From JBICIG01 sp043101605 (GTDB lineage: Bacteria > Planctomycetota > Phycisphaerae > Phycisphaerales > UBA1924): a DNA stretch of 49,117 bases. Below are positions 16,929 to 25,414 of the stretch, in pieces. The stretch's first letter is position 1; every line of letters starts with the position of its first letter. Below the pieces are notes generated by a model. The model saw only the letters and a program-made list of their open reading frames with translations. It was not told the DNA's origin and made no database searches. Position numbers and translations under genes: made by a program. The stretch spans positions 1 to 49,117 of the forward strand of contig JBICIG010000043.1 of assembly GCA_043101605.1 (NCBI GenBank). Reading direction: 5' to 3'.

Positions 16929-17390
16929 TCAGCTCGCCAGTTCCTGCGCCTTGAGCAACTCGAAGATCTCCTCCGAACTCGTCGCGCGGTAGATCTTCGT
17001 GCGGAAGTCCTCGAGCGTCATCAGCCGGCTGATCCGCGCCAGCGCCTGGATGTGCTCGCTCGTCCGGTCGGGAGGGCTCGCCAGCAGCACGATCAGCTTG
17101 ACCGGCTGCGAATCGATCGCCTCAAACTCCATCGGCTCGGCCGGCTTGCCGATCGCCATCGCCAGCGAGGGCATCGCCGCGCACTTCCCGTGCGGGATCG
17201 CCAGCCCGTGCCCGATCCCCGTCGTCCGCGTCTGCTCACGCGTCCAGACCGCCTGCTTGAGCGCATCGGCGTCCGAGACCTTCCCGATCGCCGCGAGCAG
17301 GTCGACCAACTCGTCGATCACGCCGCGCTTGTCCGTCGCCGCCAGCGGCGCCTTGACGCACTCAGGGGTCACGATGTCCAGCAGGTTCAT
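16929..17390 (-). CDS. ptsN: PTS IIA-like nitrogen-regulatory protein PtsN
   Basis: A 153-aa single EIIA domain of the fructose/nitrogen class. The phosphorylated histidine is His67 in GHGLAIPHGK, and LIVLLASPPDRTSEHIQALARISRL is the second family block, split here by the usual insert. Such proteins regulate metabolism by phosphorylation state and not by moving sugar when, as here, no EIIB/EIIC gene accompanies them. The ATG at 17390 is preceded by a good Shine-Dalgarno sequence (GGAGAGG). It is convergent with the ExbB/MotA-like gene and downstream of rsmB. Confidence 0.88.
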   Translation of the reverse strand: MNLLDIVTPECVKAPLAATDKRGVIDELVDLLAAIGKVSDADALKQAVWTREQTRTTGIGHGLAIPHGKCAAMPSLAMAIGKPAEPMEFEAIDSQPVKLIVLLASPPDRTSEHIQALARISRLMTLEDFRTKIYRATSSEEIFELLKAQELAS

Positions 17391-17452
17391 GCAGCCTCTC
17401 CACCCGAACAGCCGTGGCGCGGCTCGACGCGGGTCCGATTCGTCGAGCGTGG

Positions 17453-17458
17453 AGTGTA
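17453..17458 (-). promoter_or_regulatory. Candidate -10 (TACACT) for ptsN
   Basis: TACACT on the minus strand would give a leader of about 55 nt that includes the GGAGAGG ribosome binding site, in contrast to the leaderless genes around it. Confidence 0.35.
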
Positions 17459-17502
17459 GTCCCCAAGCCCCCGACGCTCATCCACCCGCCGTGTCGCCGC
17501 CC

Positions 17503-18930
17503 TCACCGCCCGCCCCGCCGGGCCCCGGATCCGCTCCCACAGGACACGAACAAGACCGAATACCCCCCGTCAGCGTGCCCCGCCGCGGGCTCGCCCGGTC
17601 CGCCCGAGCCCAGCCGCTCGCTCTCGCGTGCCGCGTCCATGCGATGCCACCGTTGCATCCACGCCCTGTGAGCACCGTTCTCCTCCGGTTCGAGGCTGCA
17701 GGTCGCATAGAGGATCGACCCGCGCGGCGACAGCAGCGGAATCGAATCCGCCAGCAACTGCCGCTGGATCCCCGCGAGTTCCTCGACGCTCGCACCGCGG
17801 AGCCGATACTTCGCCTCCGGACGCCGCGCCAGCACCGCCGAGTTCGAGCACGGCGCATCGATCAGCACCAGGTCCGCCCACCCGATCGACGCCTCGCGCA
17901 GCGCCTCCATCGACATCGCCCGTGTCCCCTCCATCCCCGCGCACACCGACCGCAGGTCCTTGAACCGGTCGCGGTCGATATCCGTCGCGCGGATCTCCGC
18001 GTCGGGAAACACCGCACGCAACTGCCGCGTCTTCGTTCCCCGCCCCGCGCACTGGTCGATGATCCGCGAAAAGCCCATCCCTCGCACCGAATCGACCGTC
18101 GCCGAAGATCCCGGGTCCTGCACCCACACATCCCCGCGACCGCCGAGCAACCGCGACAGCGCCTCGGCCCCGCCCGTCCATACCGCGTGCCCGGGCGTCG
18201 AGTGCGGCTCGGTCAGGCCCTCGGGCAACGCCTGCGTCGCGTGCGCCACATTGAGCACGATCGGCGCCTGCACGATCGTCCGCAGCGACAGTTCCCGCGC
18301 CCGCGCGCGCCCGAACCGCTCCTGCCACCGATCGATCACCCGCGCCGGCAGGCTCAGCGCCGCCTCCACCCGCGCCCGCTCCTCCTCGGGGAGCCCGTCG
18401 CCGCCAACCCGGATCGCCCCGCCGCCCGCCAGCGGGATCTCGTCGCGCCCGCCCGACCATTGCTCGAGACGCTCCCGCTCGCCCTTCTCCTCGCCCACCC
18501 GCCGGAGCACCGCGTTGACGAGCCCGGCCGTGTTCTTCCCGCCACGCCGCTTGGTCCATTCCACCGCACCGTCCACCGCCGCGTGCGTCGGGACGCGGTC
18601 GAGCAGCAGCATCTGCGCGCCCGCGGCGAGCAGGGCGGCGCACGCCTCGGGAGCCGTGCGCTCGAACCCGTTGCGCAGCTTGGGCTCGACGATCGCCCGC
18701 AGCGTGAGCCATCGGCGGATCGCCTGGTCGTAGATCGCCGCCGCCAGCCCCGCCTCACGCGGGTCGAGCCCGCCCGTCTCGGGGCGGAGGGCGTGCAGGT
18801 CCGGGAAGCGCCGAACCTGTTTGAGGATCGCGTCGGTCGCGGCGTCCCGCCCGCTCACCGGGCCCCGGCGGGGCTCGGCCACGCGACCCTTCCTCCCGGA
18901 CTTCGTACGATCGTTCTTCCTGGGCTGCAC
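17503..18930 (-). CDS. rsmB: 16S rRNA m5C967 methyltransferase (RsmB type)
   Basis: A 475-aa SAM-dependent RNA cytosine-C5 methyltransferase. Residues about 30-150 form the NusB-like RNA-binding domain typical of RsmB; the Rossmann part holds the SAM motif region DQCAGRGTKTRQL (normally CAAPGGKT), Asp317 in ATDIDRDRF, the cysteine Cys361 in DAPCSNSAVLARR and the catalytic Cys411 in YATCSLEPEENG. The GTG at 18930 is chosen because TATGCT ends 6 nt before it and because the longer frame would overlap the divergent kinase gene. The SAM-loop variation is unusual but all catalytic elements are present. RsmF or another RsmB-like m5C enzyme is the alternative. Confidence 0.85.
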   Translation of the reverse strand: MQPRKNDRTKSGRKGRVAEPRRGPVSGRDAATDAILKQVRRFPDLHALRPETGGLDPREAGLAAAIYDQAIRRWLTLRAIVEPKLRNGFERTAPEACAALLAAGAQMLLLDRVPTHAAVDGAVEWTKRRGGKNTAGLVNAVLRRVGEEKGERERLEQWSGGRDEIPLAGGGAIRVGGDGLPEEERARVEAALSLPARVIDRWQERFGRARARELSLRTIVQAPIVLNVAHATQALPEGLTEPHSTPGHAVWTGGAEALSRLLGGRGDVWVQDPGSSATVDSVRGMGFSRIIDQCAGRGTKTRQLRAVFPDAEIRATDIDRDRFKDLRSVCAGMEGTRAMSMEALREASIGWADLVLIDAPCSNSAVLARRPEAKYRLRGASVEELAGIQRQLLADSIPLLSPRGSILYATCSLEPEENGAHRAWMQRWHRMDAARESERLGSGGPGEPAAGHADGGYSVLFVSCGSGSGARRGGR

Positions 18931-18936
18931 GGCCCG

Positions 18937-18942
18937 AGCATA
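18937..18942 (-). promoter_or_regulatory. Leaderless-type -10 (TATGCT) for rsmB
   Basis: TATGCT on the minus strand ends 6 nt before the GTG at 18930, within the 32-bp gap to the divergent kinase start. Confidence 0.5.
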
Positions 18943-18962
18943 GCGCCGCCCCGACCACCACC

Positions 18963-20552
18963 ATGGCATCCACCACCCCCGACACCCCGGCCCATGACCG
19001 CACCCGGGGCGTCCTCGCGCAGATGCGCATCCGCAAGAAGCTGATGCTCCTGCACACTCTCTTCTCTCTCGCGCTGGCGCTCATCCTGCTCGTAACCATC
19101 CGCCCGGCGATCGCCCGCATCCTCGCCCACGCCGAAGCCGAAGAAGCCCGCGACCTGCTCCTCCTCCTGGCCGACCGCGAACGCGGGACCCCACCGGGCA
19201 TCGAACTCCCGCAGGAATCCGCCGAGCGGGGCTTCAACATCCGCCGGGGATCCGCCGAGACGCTCGCGGTCGAGCCCGACGAACTCGAGCAGGTCCTCGA
19301 AGCCGCCGGGCAGCCGGTCATTCTCGAGCGAGGGCAGTTCAGGGGCGTCGCCGCGATGCTCGCCCCGGATCAGCCGCCCGGCATCGAATCCCCCGAACTC
19401 CTCCTCGCCGAGGTGCAACTCCCGGTCGTGCGCGAGGCCGCCCGCGGCGTCTACCTGCTGCTCATCGTCGCCGTGCTCGCGATCTACGCGCTGGTGGTGC
19501 TCGCGCTCGAGGTCTTCGTGCTCCCGCGCCAGGTCTATGCGCCCATCCGCCGCATGCTCAGCGCCGAGCAGGCGGTCATGGAAGGTCGCACCGAGGAAGA
19601 GCTCATCCCCGAATCTTCGATCCCCGCCGACGAACTCGGCGAGATCATGCGCTCCCGCAACCGTTCGATCGTCCAGATCCGCACCCACGAGCGAGCCCTC
19701 GCCGAAGCGCTCGCCAAGCTCGAACAGGTCGCCGCCGACCTCCAGCGCAAGAACCACATGCTCGAGCGGGCCCGCCAGAACCTCGCCGACGCAGACCGTC
19801 TCGCGAGCCTCGGCATGATGTCGGCCGGCATCGCCCACGAACTCAACACCCCGCTCAGCGTCCTCAAAGGACTCGTCGAGCGGCTGCACCGCGCGCCCGA
19901 ACGCGGCGTGCCCGAGCCCGACGCCGCCCTCATGCTCCGCGTCGTCAAGCGCCTCGAACGCCTCGGCGAGAGCCTGCTCGATTTCGCCCGCGCCCGTCCG
20001 CCACACTCCGAGCCCGCCCGCCTGCGCGATCTCGCCGAGGACGCGATCACCCTCGTCCGCCTCGACCGCGAGGTCGGCTCGGTCGCGCTGGTCAACCGCG
20101 TCCCGGCCGAACTCGAGATCATCTGCGACCCCGACCGCCTCGTGCAGGTGCTCGTCAACCTGGTCCGCAACGCGGTCGACGCTCTTCGCGAGTCCCGCGC
20201 CGAACCCGACCGCCCCGAGGGTGGACGCGTCGAGGTCGCCGCCGAGACCATCAGTCGCGACGGCGAGCAGTGGGTCTGCCTGACCGTCGCTGACAACGGG
20301 CCCGGCATCGCGCCCGAGGCCCTCTCGACCATCTTCGAGCCCTTCGTCAGCACGCGCCTCGACGCCCGGGGCACCGGGCTCGGGCTCGCCGTCGCCGAGG
20401 GCATCATCCGCGAGCACGGCGGCGTTATGCTGGCCCGCAACGACCCCGTGCGGGGCGGGGCCGTCTTCGAAGCCATGATCCCCGCCTCGCCCAGCGTGCC
20501 ATCGACGCCCGGCCCCTCCCCCGACCGGCCCGCGGAGAACGCCGATGCCTGA
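18963..20552 (+). CDS. Membrane sensor histidine kinase
   Basis: A 529-aa two-component sensor. A first transmembrane helix lies near residues 28-48, an extracytoplasmic segment of about 110 residues follows, and a second helix lies near 161-183. A linker and coiled coil (about 230-285) lead to the dimerisation helix with the phosphorylated His292 in GIAHELNTPLSVL. The ATPase domain has Asn403 in NLVRNAVDAL, DNGPGIAPEAL and GTGLGLAVAEGI. The sensor region is not a family I recognise. The gene overlaps the downstream response-regulator gene by 8 bp, so the two proteins are almost certainly cognate. The kinase class resembles NtrB/ZraS-like enzymes, but the signal is unknown. Confidence 0.88.
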   Translation: MASTTPDTPAHDRTRGVLAQMRIRKKLMLLHTLFSLALALILLVTIRPAIARILAHAEAEEARDLLLLLADRERGTPPGIELPQESAERGFNIRRGSAETLAVEPDELEQVLEAAGQPVILERGQFRGVAAMLAPDQPPGIESPELLLAEVQLPVVREAARGVYLLLIVAVLAIYALVVLALEVFVLPRQVYAPIRRMLSAEQAVMEGRTEEELIPESSIPADELGEIMRSRNRSIVQIRTHERALAEALAKLEQVAADLQRKNHMLERARQNLADADRLASLGMMSAGIAHELNTPLSVLKGLVERLHRAPERGVPEPDAALMLRVVKRLERLGESLLDFARARPPHSEPARLRDLAEDAITLVRLDREVGSVALVNRVPAELEIICDPDRLVQVLVNLVRNAVDALRESRAEPDRPEGGRVEVAAETISRDGEQWVCLTVADNGPGIAPEALSTIFEPFVSTRLDARGTGLGLAVAEGIIREHGGVMLARNDPVRGGAVFEAMIPASPSVPSTPGPSPDRPAENADA

Positions 20553-21177
20553 TCCGTCCGACCGGCCCATCGCCGTGCCCCCGCTGAACATCCTCGCCCT
20601 CGACGACGACCCCGACTACCGCGAGTACCTCGCCGGTGCCCTCGAGGCCGAGGGGCACACCGTCCGCACCGCCGCCACGCCCGACGAGTTCTACGCGATG
20701 AGCGAGGCCCACCTCCCCGACCTCGTCCTGCTCGACATCAAGATGGGCCGGTTCGCCGGCGAGGAAGTCCTTGAGGAAATCCGCAAGCGCTGGCCCACCC
20801 TCTGCGTCGTCGTCGTCACGGGCTACCCCTCGCTCGACAGCATGCGCGAAACCTTCAAACGCGATGTCTTCGACTACCTCGCCAAGCCCTTCTCCATGGA
20901 CGAAATGAACCGCATCCTCGCCCAGGCCGCCGAGGCCTTCGGGCTTGGCACCCGACCGCAGGATCGGCTGCGCCTCGAACTCGGGCGTCAGATCCGCCTG
21001 GCCCGCACCGAGAAAGGCTGGACCCTTCGCGACCTGAGCGATGAGTCGGGCGTCAGCGTCAGCCAGCTCAGTTCAATCGAACGCGGCGCCCACTTGCCCA
21101 GCCTCGAGTCGCTGCTCTCGATCGCGACCGCCCTGGGGCACAAGCCCTCGGCGTGGGTCGCCGCCGCCGGGTTCTGA
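20545..21177 (+). CDS. Response regulator with XRE-type helix-turn-helix output
   Basis: A 210-aa two-domain regulator. Residues 14-130 form a receiver domain with the acidic pocket Asp20-22, phospho-acceptor Asp64 in LLDIKMGRF, and Lys114 in YLAKPF. Residues about 145-205 form a Cro/CI (XRE) helix-turn-helix, read as GRQIRLARTEKGWTLRDLSD then SGVSVSQLSSIERG. XRE output is much rarer than OmpR, NarL or NtrC output, so this is an atypical pairing. The start overlaps the kinase stop, indicating translational coupling. A TTGACA-type promoter for lpxB begins about 50 bp downstream and could be a nearby target, but no operator is recognisable. Confidence 0.87.
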   Translation: MPDPSDRPIAVPPLNILALDDDPDYREYLAGALEAEGHTVRTAATPDEFYAMSEAHLPDLVLLDIKMGRFAGEEVLEEIRKRWPTLCVVVVTGYPSLDSMRETFKRDVFDYLAKPFSMDEMNRILAQAAEAFGLGTRPQDRLRLELGRQIRLARTEKGWTLRDLSDESGVSVSQLSSIERGAHLPSLESLLSIATALGHKPSAWVAAAGF

Positions 21178-21230
21178 AGCCGCCCCGCGCCGGGTCCCCG
21201 CCAATGTCGCGTTCAACCCGTCCGGGCCCG

Positions 21231-21259
21231 TTGACAACCCGCCCGGCGCGGTCTTGACT
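21231..21259 (+). promoter_or_regulatory. Candidate lpxB promoter: TTGACA, 17 bp, TTGACT
   Basis: A consensus -35 (TTGACA, 21231-21236), a 17-bp spacer and a -10-like TTGACT (21254-21259) end 6 nt before a GTG at 21266. This is the same geometry as the other leaderless promoters and decides the start chosen for lpxB. Confidence 0.5.
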
Positions 21260-21265
21260 CGCTTC

Positions 21266-22480
21266 GTGACCGCAGGCGAGACCATCCCCCAGCCGCCCGC
21301 CGGAGCCCCCGCGCCCGACGACGCCATGCCCCGCTCACCCGGCATCCTCTTCACCGCCTTCGAGCCCAGCGGCGACGATCACGCCTCGATCGTCATCGCC
21401 GAAATCAAGCGACGCCGACCCGACCTGCCCATCTTCGCCTGGGGCGGACCCAAGATGGAAGCCGCCGGCGCCACCGTCATCGAACGAACCGGAGACGACG
21501 CGGTCATGGGCGTCCCGGGCCTCGAGAAGATCCGCGAGCACCGACGCATCAACAAGCGCATCGCCGACTGGCTCGACGCGAACCCCGTCGCCCTCCATGT
21601 GCCCGTCGACTCGCCCGCCGCGAACTTCCCCATCTGCAAGCTCGCGCGCAAGCGAGGCATCGGCGTCGTCCATGTCGTCGCGCCACAGCTCTGGGCGTGG
21701 GGATCGTGGCGCGTCCGCAAGCTCCGCAAACGCACCGACCTGGTCCTCTGCCTGCTCCCGTTCGAGGAGAAGTGGTTCGCCCAGCGGCAGGTCCCCGCCC
21801 GCTTCATCGGGCACCCGCTGTTCGATGTCAACCTCGACACCGCCGCCCTCGACGCCGCCGCCGCGGCCTTCCCCGAGGGCTCCCCCAGGATCACCCTTCT
21901 CCCGGGCTCGCGTCCGGGGGAGCTCAAGCAGAACTTCCCGCTGTTGCTCGAGGCGTTCTCGACCCTCCGTCGCCGCCACCCGGACATGGTCGGCGTCCTC
22001 GCCGCGACACGCCCCGAAGTCGTCGATCACCTGCGCACCCTCGCGCAGGAACTCGGCGGCTGGCCCGATGCCCTCGAGACGGTCGTCCAGCAGACCGACG
22101 CCGCGATCCGCTGGGCCGACCTCGCGCTCGCCGTCAGCGGCACCGTCACCCTCCAGGTCGCCCGCCAGCGCACGCCGATGGTCATCGTCTACAAGTCCAA
22201 CCCCGTCATGTACGCGCTGCTGGGCTGGTGGATCATCGACACCGAACTCTTCGCCCTGCCCAACCTCATCGCCGGCAAGGAAGTCGTGCCCGAACTCATC
22301 CCGCACTTCGGCGACGCCAAGGCGATCATCGACGCCGCCGACCGCCTGCTCACCTCGCCCGATCTCATGCAGGCCCAGGCGCTCGCCCTCAACGACATCG
22401 TCTCGTCCTTCGAGGGACACTCGGCCGGCTCCGACGCCGCCGACGCCATCCTCGAGAAACTCGACGCGATCCGCTCCTGA
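21266..22480 (+). CDS. lpxB: Lipid-A-disaccharide synthase
   Basis: A family GT19 glycosyltransferase that joins UDP-diacylglucosamine and lipid X to make the lipid A disaccharide at the inner membrane; it implies an LPS outer membrane. Recognisable blocks are FTAFEPSGDDHAS (family: SAGEPSGDxHA), PQLWAWGSWRVRKLRK, FIGHPLFD and ITLLPGSRPGELKQNFP. I place the start at GTG 21266, giving 404 aa, because a TTGACA/TTGACT promoter ends 6 nt before it. An ATG at 21326 (384 aa) would begin closer to the family N-terminus but has no visible ribosome binding site. No other lpx gene is adjacent. Confidence 0.85.
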   Translation: MTAGETIPQPPAGAPAPDDAMPRSPGILFTAFEPSGDDHASIVIAEIKRRRPDLPIFAWGGPKMEAAGATVIERTGDDAVMGVPGLEKIREHRRINKRIADWLDANPVALHVPVDSPAANFPICKLARKRGIGVVHVVAPQLWAWGSWRVRKLRKRTDLVLCLLPFEEKWFAQRQVPARFIGHPLFDVNLDTAALDAAAAAFPEGSPRITLLPGSRPGELKQNFPLLLEAFSTLRRRHPDMVGVLAATRPEVVDHLRTLAQELGGWPDALETVVQQTDAAIRWADLALAVSGTVTLQVARQRTPMVIVYKSNPVMYALLGWWIIDTELFALPNLIAGKEVVPELIPHFGDAKAIIDAADRLLTSPDLMQAQALALNDIVSSFEGHSAGSDAADAILEKLDAIRS

Positions 22481-22492
22481 GGCGCCCGTGCC

Positions 22493-22515
22493 GCCGACCT
22501 CGCTCCGAGGTCGGC
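22493..22515. terminator. Hairpin between convergent lpxB and PD-(D/E)xK-like gene
   Basis: A perfect 10-bp stem (22493-22502 with 22506-22515) with a 3-nt loop lies between convergent genes. There is no long T-run. Confidence 0.6.
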
Positions 22516-22543
22516 GCCTTGCATCTCTGAGTGATCGACCTTC

Positions 22544-23266
22544 CTACCCGAACCGATCCGCGCGCACGCTCAGCGGGTACACCCCGGCCGCGCACCACCC
22601 GTTCCCGATCCGGTCGGGCACGGCGAACCCTTCGATCGCCGGGCTCCCGATCGGCAGGTCCTTGTCGAGGCACCGGTGCGCCAGCACCATCAGGTCGTGC
22701 CGCGCCACTTCCTCGCACTCGGCAAACAGCACCACCAGCAGAGCCCCGTGCACGATCGCTCGGTCCGCCGCCAACTTCTTCAGATCACGCGCGCAAGCGA
22801 GCAATTCCGATGAGTACGACCGGTTCGCCCCGGGCACGCCGTCGGCGTACGCAAACTGCCCGAGCGTCTTGACCTCCAGCCACAGCGCTTCCTCGGGTCG
22901 CACCAGCCCCGCGGCCGCCTCCTCCTCGATCGCCTCGGCGATCGGCGCAAACAGCGTCCCCGCCGCCCGGTCGGCCGACTTCCGCCGCTTCACCGGGTCC
23001 GCCACCCCCGCGCAAGGATTGCGCGTGACCACCAGGTCGCAACGCTCCCGCTCGGGATCCTTCGCCCGCGAGCCCTTCGGGCCCGGGAAATGGACCTCAC
23101 GCAGCACGCCGAACCCCGCCCGCTCGAATCCCGCCGCCAGGATGGCGTGCAGGTCGACCTCGTCGAGCGCGTCGAGCCCGTAGACGGCGTGCTCGGCCTC
23201 ACGCTCGCCCGATGCCGACGACAGCGCCTCGGTCGCCACCTCCGCGATGTCCAACGCCCCGATCAC
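22544..23266 (-). CDS. Hypothetical protein with PD-(D/E)xK nuclease-like motif
   Basis: A 240-aa soluble protein not recognised as a named family. It carries a possible restriction-endonuclease-fold signature: an Asp in RERCDLVVTR (about residue 80) followed by ALWLEVKTLGQF (about residue 127-138), the E-x-K element after a hydrophobic strand. Between them lies an Arg/Lys/Glu-rich stretch. The GTG at 23266 follows TAGGCT by 6 nt. It is flanked by lpxB and the symporter, with no methyltransferase or defence gene nearby, so a role in DNA repair or housekeeping nucleic-acid processing is as likely as defence. The fold is inference from two motifs. Confidence 0.6.
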   Translation of the reverse strand: MIGALDIAEVATEALSSASGEREAEHAVYGLDALDEVDLHAILAAGFERAGFGVLREVHFPGPKGSRAKDPERERCDLVVTRNPCAGVADPVKRRKSADRAAGTLFAPIAEAIEEEAAAGLVRPEEALWLEVKTLGQFAYADGVPGANRSYSSELLACARDLKKLAADRAIVHGALLVVLFAECEEVARHDLMVLAHRCLDKDLPIGSPAIEGFAVPDRIGNGWCAAGVYPLSVRADRFG

Positions 23267-23272
23267 GCCCCC

Positions 23273-23278
23273 AGCCTA
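23273..23278 (-). promoter_or_regulatory. Leaderless-type -10 (TAGGCT)
   Basis: TAGGCT on the minus strand ends 6 nt before the GTG at 23266. Confidence 0.5.
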
Positions 23279-23395
23279 CCCGGGGATCTCCCGCAGCCTT
23301 GCAAAACCGGGCCCCAGTCGCCATCATGCCAGCTTCCCTCGCCGGGCCCCGCCCGGCTCCCACCCTGGCTGTGCCCCCACCGGAGCCACCGCACG

Positions 23396-25282
23396 ATGGA
23401 AGACCTGAACAACATCATCAACGCCATCAACGGCATCCTGTTCTCCAACTACACCGTCTACGCCCTCTTGGCCGTGGGCGTCCTCTTCACCATCTGGTCC
23501 GGCTTCGGGCAGTACCGCGCCCTGACACACGGCATCGCCGTCGTCCGGGGCAAGTACGACGACAAGAACGACCCCGGTGCCATCAACCACTTCCAGGCCC
23601 TCTCGGCCGCCCTCTCGGCGACCGTCGGCCTGGGCAACATCGGTGGCGTCGCCGTCGCGGTCGCCCTCGGCGGGCCCGGTGCCGTCCTCTGGATGTGGAT
23701 CATCGGGATCCTCGGCATGGCCCTGAAGATGACCGAGGTCACCCAGTCCATGCTCTACCGCAACACCGACGACCCCGACAACCCGCACGGCGGGCCCATG
23801 TTCGTCGTCAAGAAGGGCTTCCAGAAGTGGGGGCTCGGCGGGCTCGGCACCGCGATCGGCGGCATCTTCGTCGTCACACTGCTCATCTCCGCCCTCACCG
23901 GCGGCAACATGTTCCAGGCATGGAATGTCGCCGACATCACCCACACCTACTTCCAGGTCCCCCAGGTCGCCACGGGCATCATCCTCGCGATCGTCGTCGC
24001 GCTGGTCATCATCGGCGGCATCAAGCGCATCGGAAATGTCGCCGGCCGCATCGTCCCGTTCATGTGCTTCATCTATGTCGTCGCGGCGCTCATCGTCCTC
24101 GCGCTGAACATCGCCGAGGTCCCCGCGATGTTCATGCTCATCATCAAGAGCGGGCTCCCGCCCTTCCTGGGCGGCGAGGCCCCCGATGCCACCGGCGCGT
24201 TCCTCGGCGGGACCTTCGGCTACGCCGCCATGTGGGGCGTCAAGCGGGCCCTGTTCAGCTCCGAAGCCGGCCAGGGCTCCAGCCCCATCGCCCACTCGGC
24301 CGCCAAGACCGACGAGCCCGTCCGCGAGGGCGTCGTCGCCGGGCTCGAGCCCTTTATCGACACCATCGTCGTCTGCACACTCACCGCGCTGGTCATCCTC
24401 TCCAGCGGCGCGTACAACCGCGAGGCCGAGGCCCTCTACGAGAATCCCGCCCAGGTCCGCGTCGTTCAGGCGATCGATTCCGAGACCAAAGAGCCCATCG
24501 AGAACACCTGGACCCTCGAGTCCGACCCGCTCCCGGCCATGACCGCCGACGCCCGCAAGATCCGCCAGTCCGGCGAGGGCGACGCCGGGTGGCGTAACAA
24601 CGAGACCATCTTCATCGTCGTCGAGGCAGATGTCGATCCCAACACCGGGCGCGATCTGCGCAAGATCACCGGCGCCGTCTCGCTCAGCGACGACTCCAAG
24701 ACATGGACCGTCAAGTGGAACACACTCGAATCCGAGATCAAGCCCTTCTTCCGGACCGATGAACAGGGCAACCCCGATCTCGGGATCTACGGCGACTACG
24801 CCGCCGCCTCCATGACCGCCTACGCCTTCGACCGCACCGTCCCCGGCCTCGGCAAGATCGTCGTCTCGATCGCGGCCTGGCTCTTCGCCATCTCCACCAT
24901 GATCTCGTGGAGCTACTACGGCGAGCAGGGCATCTACTACTTCTTCGGGTCCCGAGGCGAGAAGGTCACCAGGCAGGCGGTCATGATCTACAAGTTGATC
25001 TACTGCGCGCTCATCCTGCTGACCACCGTCGCCGCCATGCCCATCATCACCCAGGCCGATGGTTCCGCCAAGCCCCTGCTCGGCACCGATACCGAACTCG
25101 ACATGTGGACCACCCTCGGCCTCGGCGTCATGCTCGTCGCCAACATCCCCATCATGCTCATCTTCGGAAGCCAGGCCATGAAGGCCTACCGCGAGTACTT
25201 CAAGCGCATGGCCGCCGGCGAGGATCGACCCCACGACGCACCGCCCATCACCGAGGTCGTCGAGGGCAAGGATGTCGAGTAA
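23396..25282 (+). CDS. Alanine or glycine:sodium symporter (AGCS family) with large soluble insert
   Basis: A 628-aa secondary transporter of the AGCS family, which imports alanine or glycine with sodium. Family signatures include SALSATVGLGNIGGVAVAVA (residues about 70-90), GPGAVLWMWIIGILGMALK, and the block GVKRALFSSEAGQGSSPIAH (281-300). Known members have about 450-550 residues; here a hydrophilic segment of about 125 residues (343-470), rich in Asp, Glu, Thr and Lys, interrupts the membrane core after the helix ending LVILSSGAY. Membrane helices then resume to the C-terminus. The ATG at 23396 is preceded by GGAG. The insert should form a small extra-membrane domain; its function is unknown. 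Confidence 0.88.
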   Translation: MEDLNNIINAINGILFSNYTVYALLAVGVLFTIWSGFGQYRALTHGIAVVRGKYDDKNDPGAINHFQALSAALSATVGLGNIGGVAVAVALGGPGAVLWMWIIGILGMALKMTEVTQSMLYRNTDDPDNPHGGPMFVVKKGFQKWGLGGLGTAIGGIFVVTLLISALTGGNMFQAWNVADITHTYFQVPQVATGIILAIVVALVIIGGIKRIGNVAGRIVPFMCFIYVVAALIVLALNIAEVPAMFMLIIKSGLPPFLGGEAPDATGAFLGGTFGYAAMWGVKRALFSSEAGQGSSPIAHSAAKTDEPVREGVVAGLEPFIDTIVVCTLTALVILSSGAYNREAEALYENPAQVRVVQAIDSETKEPIENTWTLESDPLPAMTADARKIRQSGEGDAGWRNNETIFIVVEADVDPNTGRDLRKITGAVSLSDDSKTWTVKWNTLESEIKPFFRTDEQGNPDLGIYGDYAAASMTAYAFDRTVPGLGKIVVSIAAWLFAISTMISWSYYGEQGIYYFFGSRGEKVTRQAVMIYKLIYCALILLTTVAAMPIITQADGSAKPLLGTDTELDMWTTLGLGVMLVANIPIMLIFGSQAMKAYREYFKRMAAGEDRPHDAPPITEVVEGKDVE

Positions 25283-25312
25283 ACCGCTCGACTGATCACC
25301 CCCGGAAACCAC

Positions 25313-25346
25313 AAGCCCCGCGGCCAACACCGCGGGGCTTTTCTTT
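25313..25346 (+). terminator. Rho-independent terminator of the symporter gene
   Basis: An 11-bp GC-rich stem (25313-25323 with 25330-25340), a 6-nt loop and a T-rich tail (TTCTTTTC) directly follow the symporter gene. Confidence 0.9.
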
Positions 25347-25390
25347 TCACTTCTATCAATGGCCGACAACCGCATGCCGCCTCATCCCCA

Positions 25391-25414
25391 TTGCCTACTG
25401 CCTATTGCCCATTG
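25391..25414. repeat. Short heptanucleotide tandem repeat
   Basis: About 3.4 copies of a 7-bp unit (TTGCCTA, CTGCCTA, TTGCCCA, TTG). It overlaps the stop codon and last codons of the minus-strand membrane protein gene. Confidence 0.6.

Noticed and set aside
25391..25414. Possible CRISPR-like repeat
   Set aside because: The unit is 7 bp with no spacers; it is a simple tandem repeat.
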